From an uncultured Prevotellaceae bacterium (GTDB lineage Bacteria > Bacteroidota > Bacteroidia > Bacteroidales > Bacteroidaceae), in assembly GCA_947167515.1 (NCBI GenBank), contig CAMVIM010000002.1, positions 62,001 through 126,000 of the forward strand: 64,000 nucleotides of DNA, given 5' to 3'. The position numbers were made by a program, and so were the translations under genes. How positions within the stretch are numbered: the stretch's first letter is position 1; the number at the start of each line of letters is the position of its first letter. Below the pieces are notes generated by a model. The model searched no databases. It saw only the letters and a list, made by a program, of their open reading frames with translations, and was not told the origin of the DNA. Below, piece by piece: positions 7,385 to 15,412 of this stretch.

Positions 7385-9009
7385 CTGACAGAAGAAAAAC
7401 CTGTCGCATCGCTGATTTCAGTAATGGTCAACCGCCCTTCATGTAGCAGTTCTGCAGCGCGGCGCAGACGGATGGTACGGATAAACTCAGTAGGTTTCTG
7501 TCCTGTGGCAGATTGAATCTTGCGGTAGAAAGTCATGCGGCTCATGCACAAATCGTTGGAAAGTTGCTCCACACTGTAGCTGTCGTCGTCAAGATGCTTT
7601 TCTACCCTGGCGATGGCTTTCTGCAGCCACTCGTTCTCTAAGGCAGATGACTTTTCCAGAGGTTGTTCCGTGGCAGGTGTTTCTTTTTTCATGGCGGCGA
7701 GGAACCTGCTCCGTTGTCGGTGGAGGAACCTGACATGAACGATGAGTCCCGCCAGGGTCATCAGCAGCACCCCCATCAGCCACCATGCCCATATAGGCAA
7801 TCGTTCCACAACCTCTTGTTCGGGTTGACTCCACCGTTTGCCAGGCTGGGTTTCTTGAAGTTCAATGCGGTAAACGCCTTCATCCTCGATGTTCTGTTGG
7901 CGAAGCGTGTGCCGCACTGGGTCATAGAGGCGTACATAGCGGTCAGACACCATGACCAGCCGTCCCTTATTGTCCGTCAGCAGAGCCACAATCGCATCTC
8001 CATATTCGTTCGCGGCATCATCCTCGTCAGCGAGGTTTCCCTCGCGATAGCTCATCACGTTGCCGAAGATGGTGGCGAGCCAAAGTGTGCCGTCCTTGGT
8101 GAAAGTCATGGCCGACACGTCTCTTGTGTCTGGCAGCACGATGCTCTCCTTGCCCTGTCGCATGCAGCGGATGTCTTTGCCCGTGCTGAACCAAAGAGCA
8201 TCGTGGGCATCAGAGGCGATGGCTGTCGGACGTTCAGACAGTCCTTTGGCCATGCGCACGGAGTCAGCCATGAATCGTGACAGGACTTGTCCGTCGAACC
8301 ATGGGCGTTGCCGATGGGCACTGTCTAAAGCATAGCAGTTCCCGAAGCCATCCGCCACCAGCAGCCGCCCCTGCGAGTCAGCCGAGATGCGTCGGAAGTC
8401 AAAACTATCGGGCCACTCGGTCGTGATTTGTACGAGCCGTCCGTGGTCGAGCCGCAATTGGCCCCCCTCCCATTCCATGCCCCACAGTCTTCCCTGCTTG
8501 TCCTCGTGCAGTCGGAAAATGTACTTGTCACCCCCTTCATACGTGTTCAGCAGTTGTCCGTCTGCCGCATACTCATACACCTTCTTGTTGGCTGTCAGCC
8601 ACCAATGCCCATTCCTGCCCACAACAATATCATCCACTCGCTTGTCATCCACCTCCTCCAGTCGGCGAATGCTGTAGTCCTGTTTATCGAGAACGTGCGC
8701 TCCGTGGAATGTGCCAATCAGGATAAACCGTTTCCCAGCTTCTGCCACACATGCCACGTTGTTGCTGCCCAGCAAATCGGGATGCTCCGTGTCGCTGCGG
8801 AACACCACCATTCTGCGCCCATCGTCCCGGCACACTCCACCCCCCTCGGTGGCATACCATAGGAAACCCTCCGAATCCTGTATCACCTGTAAGACTCGGT
8901 CAGACGAGAGTTGCTCCAGTCTTGGTAACGAAAGAGTCCGCTCCCCTTGTGCCCAGACAAGAAGTGGTGGCAGCAAGCCTATAATCCATAATATGAAGTA
9001 ACGTTTCAT
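7282..9009 (-). CDS. Membrane-spanning beta-propeller AraC regulator (no kinase)
   Basis: A 575-residue regulator. It has a signal/membrane segment (about 1-20) and a periplasmic two-component-regulator-type propeller (about 25-400, repeats such as 'DSEGFLWYAT', 'DSQGRLLVAD', 'TKDGTLWLAT'). One membrane helix ('WAWWLMGVLLMTLAGLIV', about 424-442) and a cytoplasmic AraC DNA-binding domain (about 475-565, ending 'GFSSVSYFSRCFRTMYGVSP') follow. It is laid out like a hybrid two-component sensor of polysaccharide loci, but the histidine kinase and receiver are missing. I use the start MKRYFILW at 9009 because the promoter at 9034-9065 would begin transcription downstream of the longer ATG at 9036. 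It probably senses a galactan or arabinan fragment and controls the flanking enzymes. Its 3' end overlaps the first GH53 gene by 103 bases. Confidence 0.88.
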   Translation of the reverse strand: MKRYFILWIIGLLPPLLVWAQGERTLSLPRLEQLSSDRVLQVIQDSEGFLWYATEGGGVCRDDGRRMVVFRSDTEHPDLLGSNNVACVAEAGKRFILIGTFHGAHVLDKQDYSIRRLEEVDDKRVDDIVVGRNGHWWLTANKKVYEYAADGQLLNTYEGGDKYIFRLHEDKQGRLWGMEWEGGQLRLDHGRLVQITTEWPDSFDFRRISADSQGRLLVADGFGNCYALDSAHRQRPWFDGQVLSRFMADSVRMAKGLSERPTAIASDAHDALWFSTGKDIRCMRQGKESIVLPDTRDVSAMTFTKDGTLWLATIFGNVMSYREGNLADEDDAANEYGDAIVALLTDNKGRLVMVSDRYVRLYDPVRHTLRQQNIEDEGVYRIELQETQPGKRWSQPEQEVVERLPIWAWWLMGVLLMTLAGLIVHVRFLHRQRSRFLAAMKKETPATEQPLEKSSALENEWLQKAIARVEKHLDDDSYSVEQLSNDLCMSRMTFYRKIQSATGQKPTEFIRTIRLRRAAELLHEGRLTITEISDATGFSSVSYFSRCFRTMYGVSPTLFGKTTTAEGLPPSEMPN

Positions 9010-9033
9010 GCGTTTCAATTCTAAAAAACGTGA

Positions 9034-9065
9034 CAAAGTTACATAATTTCTGCATGAAGTTACAA
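9034..9065 (-). promoter_or_regulatory. Promoter of the AraC regulator gene
   Basis: On the minus strand TTG (9065-9063), 21 bases, TAACTTTG (9041-9034). It fixes the regulator start at 9009 and stands back to back with the promoter of the second GH53 gene. Confidence 0.65.
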
Positions 9066-9094
9066 TTATACAACAACCTTTTGTACATTTTTTC

Positions 9095-9102
9095 TACCTT
9101 TG
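9095..9102 (+). promoter_or_regulatory. -7 box for the GH53-GH43-GH51 gene run
   Basis: TACCTTTG, 26 bases before the GH53 start at 9129, with no TTG at the consensus spacing. The 30 bases between it and the divergent regulator promoter are the natural place for the regulator to bind. Confidence 0.55.
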
Positions 9103-9128
9103 CACCACAAACTCAACGCAAACAGAAC

Positions 9129-10232
9129 ATGAAAAAATTTTTTTTGATGATGTGCAGCCTGCTGATGACAGGTGCATTGCATGCCCAGGGAGGTAACGGC
9201 GACTTCGTGAAGGGAGCCGATGTGGGTTTCCTTGCTGGACAGGAACAACGCGGAGTGAAGTTTCACGACCGACAGGGACATGAACGCGAATGTCTGGAAC
9301 TGCTCAAGAACGACTATCAGATGTCCGCTATCCGTATGCGTGTGTGGGTCAATCCTCGCGGAGGCGATTGCGACAAGCATGCCCTTCTGGCCATGGCGAA
9401 GCGTGTGAAGGCATTAGGCATGGATTTGATGGTCGATTTCCATTACAGTGACTCATGGGCAGACCCAGGCAAACAGCCCATTCCGAAGGCATGGCTTGGT
9501 CACTCCTACGAAGAGATGAAGCAAGACCTGCGCAACCATACCATCGAAGTGCTCACCCTGCTCAAAGACAACGGCATCGCACCTCGATGGGTGCAGGTGG
9601 GCAACGAGACCACCAATGGCATGCTGTGGAGTGTGAAGACCAACGAACGCGGATGGGAAGTGAAAGACTCATTGGGACATACCATCATCACTCACTCCAT
9701 GGGGCACATCAAGACCGAACCGCAGCAGTATGCTGGTTTCATTCGTGCTGGCTACGATGCCGTGAAAGAAGTCTTCCCCCAAGCCATCGTCATCGTGCAT
9801 CTGGATCGTGGTCATAAGCCATCCATCTACGACTGGAACCTCGACACCCTCCTAAAATACGGTGGCAAGTTCGACATGGTGGGCATGTCGCTTTATCCCT
9901 ATTGGGCGATGGAGGGACATCCCGAACTCAAGGCCGATGACATCATCACCGACTGCATTAAGAACATCCGCCATGTCAGCGAGAAATATCACTGCGACGT
10001 CATGATAGTCGAGACAGGCTACGAGGTGGACGAGGCTCATCCCGAAAAGATGGAGGAAGGCCGTCGCCAACTGACCCGCGTCATCCACGAAGCCCGCACC
10101 GCCACCGACGGACATTGCCGTGGCGTGTTCTATTGGGAGCCCCAATGCCTGCCAGGCGGCTATAAACTCGGAGCCTTTGATAGCAACGCCACCCCCACCG
10201 CCATCATGGACGGATTCATCGAAAAGAAGTAA
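9129..10232 (+). CDS. GH53 arabinogalactan endo-beta-1,4-galactanase, single domain
   Basis: A 367-residue enzyme with a signal peptide (MKKFFLMMCSLLMTGALHA) and one GH53 barrel. Acid/base Glu160 is in VGNETTNG and nucleophile Glu295 in MIVETGYE; 'AIRMRVWVNPRGG' and 'DLMVDFHYSDSWADPG' confirm the family. It shares the barrel with the 624-residue enzyme at 5510 but ends right after it, so it is probably the periplasmic partner that shortens imported galacto-oligosaccharides (inference). The start at 9129 is set by the signal peptide and the TACCTTTG box just upstream; the longer open frame starting 9030 overlaps the promoter. GH43 follows after 23 bases. Confidence 0.93.
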   Translation: MKKFFLMMCSLLMTGALHAQGGNGDFVKGADVGFLAGQEQRGVKFHDRQGHERECLELLKNDYQMSAIRMRVWVNPRGGDCDKHALLAMAKRVKALGMDLMVDFHYSDSWADPGKQPIPKAWLGHSYEEMKQDLRNHTIEVLTLLKDNGIAPRWVQVGNETTNGMLWSVKTNERGWEVKDSLGHTIITHSMGHIKTEPQQYAGFIRAGYDAVKEVFPQAIVIVHLDRGHKPSIYDWNLDTLLKYGGKFDMVGMSLYPYWAMEGHPELKADDIITDCIKNIRHVSEKYHCDVMIVETGYEVDEAHPEKMEEGRRQLTRVIHEARTATDGHCRGVFYWEPQCLPGGYKLGAFDSNATPTAIMDGFIEKK

Positions 10233-10255
10233 ACTAATCACAAAATGATAAGACA

Positions 10256-11308
10256 ATGAAAAAAACAATCTTTTCTCTCCTGCTCCTGTTCACCCTTGCT
10301 GCATCAGCACAGAACGAGCAGAACCGCCGTTTCAATCGCGAGACATTCACCACCCAAACCCCGATGGTTCACGACCCCGTGATGGCCAAGGAAGGCGACA
10401 CCTACTATCTGTACGCCACTGGCATGGGCATCCAGCAGATGACCTCGAAAGACCGCCAGACATGGACCGTCTCGCGCCAACCCCTCATGACCGTCATGCC
10501 CGGATGGGCCACCGACTCCGTGCCGGGCTTCACCACCCACGTCTGGGCACCCGACATCATCCAGTGGCATGGCCGCTGGTGGCTCGCCTACAGTTGCTCC
10601 ACCTTCGGCAAGAACGGTTCAGCCATCGGACTCCTCAGCGGCCGCTCACTCCACGCCAACATGTGGAAAGACGAAGGTTGCATAGTCACCTCCCACGAAC
10701 GCAAACGCGGAGCCGACGGACAGATGGAAGGCGACAACTGGAACGCCATTGACCCCAACTTCGTCATCGCCCCCTCCACCGACACCCCTTGGCTCGTCTG
10801 GGGCTCCTTCTGGGATGGCATCCAGCTCGCACGTCTTGACTCCACCATGCACATCGCCAAGGGCGAACGTCCTCGCACCATCGCTCGCCGTTACGACCCC
10901 AACTACAAGCCCACCGAGCCGAACCCCACCTCACGCTTTGCCGGCACCAACGCCATCGAGGCACCCTTCATCTTCCGTCACGGAGGCTACTACTACCTCT
11001 TCGTCTCGTGGGACTACTGCTGCCGTGGAGCCAAAAGCAACTACCGCGTAGCCGTAGGCCGTAGCAAGAGCGTGGAAGGTCCCTACCTCGACCGCAGCGG
11101 CAAAGACATGGCAAACGGAGGCGGAACCCTCTTCCTCGAAGGCGACAAGACCAACTGGGAAGCAGCAGGCCACTGTGCCGCTTACACCTTCGATGGCGAA
11201 GACATCTTCATCTGCCATGGCTACAGCGCCACCCAAGGTGGAGCCGCCCTGCTCATCCAGCGGCCCATCTCGTGGACAGCCGATGAATGGCCCGAACTGA
11301 AACCATAA
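10256..11308 (+). CDS. GH43 arabinan endo-1,5-alpha-L-arabinanase
   Basis: A 350-residue exported five-bladed propeller enzyme that cleaves the 1,5-arabinan backbone. Signal peptide about 1-18. The three catalytic acids are visible: base Asp40 in MVHDPV, pKa-tuning Asp166 in NAIDPNF and acid Glu235 in AIEAPFIF. The segments 'HVWAPDIIQWHGRWWLAYSC' and 'GNWDGIQ'-like 'WGSFWDGIQLARL' match endo-arabinanases of the GH43_4/5 kind rather than exo-arabinofuranosidases. It lies between GH53 and GH51 genes in a single direction with short gaps, so the set covers galactan and arabinan side chains of pectin. Confidence 0.9.
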   Translation: MKKTIFSLLLLFTLAASAQNEQNRRFNRETFTTQTPMVHDPVMAKEGDTYYLYATGMGIQQMTSKDRQTWTVSRQPLMTVMPGWATDSVPGFTTHVWAPDIIQWHGRWWLAYSCSTFGKNGSAIGLLSGRSLHANMWKDEGCIVTSHERKRGADGQMEGDNWNAIDPNFVIAPSTDTPWLVWGSFWDGIQLARLDSTMHIAKGERPRTIARRYDPNYKPTEPNPTSRFAGTNAIEAPFIFRHGGYYYLFVSWDYCCRGAKSNYRVAVGRSKSVEGPYLDRSGKDMANGGGTLFLEGDKTNWEAAGHCAAYTFDGEDIFICHGYSATQGGAALLIQRPISWTADEWPELKP

Positions 11309-11361
11309 AAAAGTTGACAATAGGCATCAACTCCTAATAACTAACTCCTAATTCCTAACTA

Positions 11362-13929
11362 ATGAACAAGATTTTGATGGCAGCCCTGCTGCTTACTGCC
11401 GTCTTCACGGCGAAGGCACAAACCACATCCTTCACGCAATCACAAAATAGAACAAAACAAGCCTCTATCCGCATCGACCTCGCCCAAAAGGGAGCCGTAG
11501 TGTCGCCCAACCTCTACGGCATCTTCTTCGAGGAAATTAGTCATGCCGGCGATGGTGGACTCTATGCCGAACTGGTGCAGAACCGAGGCTTCGAGGAGCA
11601 CGTGCTGCCCTCGGGCATGACCTACAAGAACGGCAAGGCCTACGCCCCCGATGCCATGAACTATGAGCACCGCAGAAACCGCAACTGGAACATTCCGTGG
11701 AACATGGAAGAAAAGAAGATGATGGGCTGGAAGGTGACAGGCCAGCAGGCCATAGTCACAAGTGAAGTGGTCGAAGCCACGAAACCGCTGCACCCGAACA
11801 CGCCTCATGCCATGCAGCTCAGTATCAAGAAGGTGCAGAAGGGTGGAAAGGCCGTGCTCACCAATACCGGCTACTGGGGCATTGGCCTGAAACGTGGCGA
11901 GAAGTACGACCTGCGCTTCTACGTGAAATCGACTGGTTATAAGGGCACCATCACCGCACGGCTGGTGGACGGCGAGACGGCTACCTCACTTGGCATGGCA
12001 ACCTTTGCTAATAAGCAGCTGAAGGATTGGACCGAGCTGACCGCAACGCTCACCGCTGAAGGTACAGCCACCCGAGGCGAACTGGCATTGGAGTTTGACC
12101 AACCAGGCACGGTGTTCGTTGACTACGTGTCGCTCTTCCCTCAGACCACATTTAAGAACCGCAAGAACGGGCTGCGAGCCGATGTGGCTCAGATGCTGGT
12201 CGATTTGCACCCTAAATTCATGCGATGGCCTGGCGGTTGCATCGTCGAAGGTGCCACGTATGAGAACCGTGTACGTTGGAAAGAGACACTGGGCGACCCC
12301 ATGATGCGTCGAGGCGAATGGGATCTTTGGGGCTATCGCGCCACATGGGGCATGGGCTATCATGAATTCCTGCAGTTCTGCGAAGACCTGAATATGGATG
12401 CCATGTTTGTCAACAACGCAGGCATGTCTTGCTCTGTTCGCAACGGTGACTTCGTGAGCAGCGATGCCGACATGGATGCCGTGATTCAGGACTTCCGCGA
12501 TGCCATCGACTATGCCCTGGCCGATCCTGCCAGCAACCAATGGGCAAAGATGCGCGCTGAAGCAGGACACCCCAAGCCCTTTCCCCTGAAATATGTGGAA
12601 ATAGGCAACGAGAACGTGGGGTCAGAGTATGTCGCCCACTTCAACTACATCTTCAAGAAACTTAAAGCTGAATATCCGCAGATTACCTTCATTAACACCC
12701 TCGGTCACACCGACCCACTGTTGGAGCAAGTGCCTGGCGACTACATGGTTGACCCACACTGGTATCGAAACCCGGACTTCTTCTTTGCCAACAACCATCT
12801 GTTCGACGATGCTCCACGCACCCACGACATCTACGTGGGCGAGTATGCCTGCAACGGTGGGGTAGGAGCTGGCAACCTTCTGGCTGCCCTCAGCGAGGCC
12901 GCCTTCATCATGGGTATGGAGCGCAACAGCGACGTGGTGAAGATGACTTCCTACGCACCTCTCTTCGAGAATGAGAACCAGCGTGACTGGCCTTGCAACC
13001 TCATCCACATCAACAGCAGCGAGGTCTATGGCCGCGCCTCCTACTACGTGCAGCAGATGGCCGCCGAACACCGCCCTACCTATAATATATATGTGAGCGA
13101 GCCAACCACTGCTCAACCCGCTGAACCTTTCGCTGCTGGCGGTATCGGTTTGGGCAGTTATGCCACACAGTGCGAGTACAAAGACATCAGCGTGACCACA
13201 GCCGACGGCAAGACCACCCGCTACGAACCCGCACAACTGACCCCCAAACGAGGCAAGTGGGAGATGAAGGGCGATGTGCTCAGCCAGACATCGGATGAAC
13301 GCACCTCGCTGGCTATGCTACCCACCATGAGCGATAACGACTACACCGTACAGCTGAAAGCCCGCAAGACGGGTGGCTTGGAAGGTTTCTTCATCTTCTA
13401 CTCACTTGACGAGAGCGGACGCAATGGTTATGGCGTTAACATAGGTGGATGGAACAACCAAACCACGGCCGTGCAGCCTATGCGTGGAGGTCGGCTGACC
13501 GATGTGGTGAGTCCCCGTGTGCGCCAAAGTGTCGATAGCAACAAGTGGTACGACATCAAACTGGTGGTCAAGCCCCTGTCAGCTACACTCTACATCGACG
13601 GCAAGGAAACCACCGTGGCCAAGCCAGCCGAACCCACCCGCCACTTCTGCCAGACAGGCTACGACGAGCAGACGTCCGAACTTATCATCAAGGTTGTCAA
13701 CGGTACTGACCAGCCCTATCACCGTTCCTTCACCATCGAAGGTGCTAAAAGCGTGATGCCCACAGGACGTGTCGTCACACTCTGCGGCAATGCCCAAGAC
13801 GAGAACACTTTCGAGCAGCCCACCAAACTCGCTCCCGTCGAGACCCGTTTTGGCAAGTTCGGCAAGCTGTTCGAATATGAGTTTGCCCCCATGTCATTCA
13901 CCATCATGCGAGTGAATGTAAACAAATAA
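11362..13929 (+). CDS. GH51 alpha-L-arabinofuranosidase
   Basis: An 855-residue exported enzyme that removes arabinofuranose branches. Signal peptide MNKILMAALLLTAVFTAKAQ; the first 60 bases are nearly the same as those of the esterase gene at 15413. 'LYGIFFEEISHAGDGGLYAELVQNR' opens the domain; a carbohydrate-binding-like insert (about 115-265) precedes the barrel. The acid/base is Glu417 in IGNENVG and the nucleophile Glu494 in YVGEYACNG. The C-terminal part includes a laminin-G-like sandwich (about 620-760), after which the GH51 beta-domain resumes. The length fits bacterial GH51 enzymes with an added binding module. Confidence 0.93.
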   Translation: MNKILMAALLLTAVFTAKAQTTSFTQSQNRTKQASIRIDLAQKGAVVSPNLYGIFFEEISHAGDGGLYAELVQNRGFEEHVLPSGMTYKNGKAYAPDAMNYEHRRNRNWNIPWNMEEKKMMGWKVTGQQAIVTSEVVEATKPLHPNTPHAMQLSIKKVQKGGKAVLTNTGYWGIGLKRGEKYDLRFYVKSTGYKGTITARLVDGETATSLGMATFANKQLKDWTELTATLTAEGTATRGELALEFDQPGTVFVDYVSLFPQTTFKNRKNGLRADVAQMLVDLHPKFMRWPGGCIVEGATYENRVRWKETLGDPMMRRGEWDLWGYRATWGMGYHEFLQFCEDLNMDAMFVNNAGMSCSVRNGDFVSSDADMDAVIQDFRDAIDYALADPASNQWAKMRAEAGHPKPFPLKYVEIGNENVGSEYVAHFNYIFKKLKAEYPQITFINTLGHTDPLLEQVPGDYMVDPHWYRNPDFFFANNHLFDDAPRTHDIYVGEYACNGGVGAGNLLAALSEAAFIMGMERNSDVVKMTSYAPLFENENQRDWPCNLIHINSSEVYGRASYYVQQMAAEHRPTYNIYVSEPTTAQPAEPFAAGGIGLGSYATQCEYKDISVTTADGKTTRYEPAQLTPKRGKWEMKGDVLSQTSDERTSLAMLPTMSDNDYTVQLKARKTGGLEGFFIFYSLDESGRNGYGVNIGGWNNQTTAVQPMRGGRLTDVVSPRVRQSVDSNKWYDIKLVVKPLSATLYIDGKETTVAKPAEPTRHFCQTGYDEQTSELIIKVVNGTDQPYHRSFTIEGAKSVMPTGRVVTLCGNAQDENTFEQPTKLAPVETRFGKFGKLFEYEFAPMSFTIMRVNVNK

Positions 13930-13955
13930 AAACATTAAAAACTCAACAAAATATT

Positions 13956-15386
13956 ATGAAAAAGATATTGGTTGCCATTGCGCTGATGGCAATACTGCCA
14001 TTGGCAGCTGGCGCACAATTGTTTGACAGTTCGACGGCAAAGACTAAAGCCCAGACAAAATATGGGCAGGTGGCTGGCTACATCGAACGCGGTGTTTACA
14101 CTTACAAGGGCATCCCCTATGCCCAAGCAGAACGCTTTCAGCCAGCCCATGAACCGAAAGCATGGCAGGGTGTGCGCTCCTGCCGCCATTGGGGACCCGT
14201 CTGCCCGCAAACCAAGAACAACGGATGGCGTGGCGACCAGTCAGCTTTCTTTTATCAGTGGAACGATGGCTATCAGAGTGAGGACTGCCAGCGACTGAAC
14301 ATCTGGACGAAAGGGCTGAACGACGGCAAAAAGCGTCCCGTGCTTTTCTGGCTTCATGGTGGTGGCTACACTAGCGGCAACGGACAGGAACACCCAGGCT
14401 ATGATGGGCGCAACCTTGCCGAAAAGGGCGATGTGGTCGTTGTCACCATTAACCATCGCCTCAATGTGCTCGGCTTCCTCGACCTCTCAGCCTTTGGCGA
14501 AAAATACAAGGGGTCAGCCAACCTTGGCATGACTGACATCGTGGCCGCCCTGCGCTGGGTGAAAGAGAACATCGCCAACTTTGGTGGCGACCCCGACTGT
14601 GTGACCATTTTCGGGCAGTCAGGCGGTGGCGGCAAGGTGTCCACTTTGCTCTGCATGCCCTCTGCCAAGGGACTGTTCCACCGTGCCATGGTGATGAGCG
14701 GCTCGTTCCTCGGCAGCACACCCCAACAGGAAGCCCGCGAGGTAGGTCAACTCACAGCATGGTATCTTGGACTTACCACTGAAACCATCGACAGCATCCA
14801 ACACGTGCCCTACGAGCGTTTGCTTGATGCCTCGAACAAAGCCTTCCGCGAAATCAGTAACCGCAATCGTGGCAAGCAGATTGGCCACGGAATCCGCCTT
14901 GGCTGGGGACCCGTAAACGATGGAGCCATCATGCCAGGCATCTTCGAGAATGGCAGCCAGAAAATCAGCAACGACATTCCCCTGCTCATTGGCTCCACAC
15001 TTAATGAATTCTCCACACCCAACGAAGACAAGATGGTGCGTCCCGCTGTCATTCAGCAAGCCACCATTCGCTGCCAAGACGGTGGTGCCCCTGTTTATGT
15101 CTATCTCTCAGCCTATCAGTCGCCCACGGTGGATGGCTCGTTTCATGCCTGTCACAACTCCGACATCCCCTTCTTCTTCAACAATGTGGTGAAGAGTGCC
15201 CAAATGACAGGAGCCACCAAGGAGGGCATCGCTTTGGGCGATAAGATGAGTTCCGCTTTGCTCAACTTTGCCCGCACAGGCAATCCCAACGCAAAAGGGC
15301 TGCCCCAATGGCCAGCCTTCACCCCCGAAACCCAAGCCACCATGCGTTTCGATGCGCCGAAGTGCCAAATCATGTCTAATAGATAA
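13956..15386 (+). CDS. Carboxylesterase type B
   Basis: A 476-residue exported alpha/beta hydrolase. Signal peptide about 1-20; the family start 'GVYTYKGIPYA' near residue 46; the oxyanion region 'LFWLHGGGYTSG'; and the nucleophile Ser222 in FGQSGGGGKVS, with an extra glycine compared with the usual GESAGG. 'SEDCQRLNIWT' is the conserved type-B motif. It sits 26 bases after GH51 and 26 before the second esterase, so it likely removes acetyl, feruloyl or methyl esters from pectic substrates; the exact ester is not visible. It could be called a CE10-type esterase. Confidence 0.88.
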   Translation: MKKILVAIALMAILPLAAGAQLFDSSTAKTKAQTKYGQVAGYIERGVYTYKGIPYAQAERFQPAHEPKAWQGVRSCRHWGPVCPQTKNNGWRGDQSAFFYQWNDGYQSEDCQRLNIWTKGLNDGKKRPVLFWLHGGGYTSGNGQEHPGYDGRNLAEKGDVVVVTINHRLNVLGFLDLSAFGEKYKGSANLGMTDIVAALRWVKENIANFGGDPDCVTIFGQSGGGGKVSTLLCMPSAKGLFHRAMVMSGSFLGSTPQQEAREVGQLTAWYLGLTTETIDSIQHVPYERLLDASNKAFREISNRNRGKQIGHGIRLGWGPVNDGAIMPGIFENGSQKISNDIPLLIGSTLNEFSTPNEDKMVRPAVIQQATIRCQDGGAPVYVYLSAYQSPTVDGSFHACHNSDIPFFFNNVVKSAQMTGATKEGIALGDKMSSALLNFARTGNPNAKGLPQWPAFTPETQATMRFDAPKCQIMSNR

Positions 15387-15412
15387 TTCCATATAACAAG
15401 ACACCTACCTGT

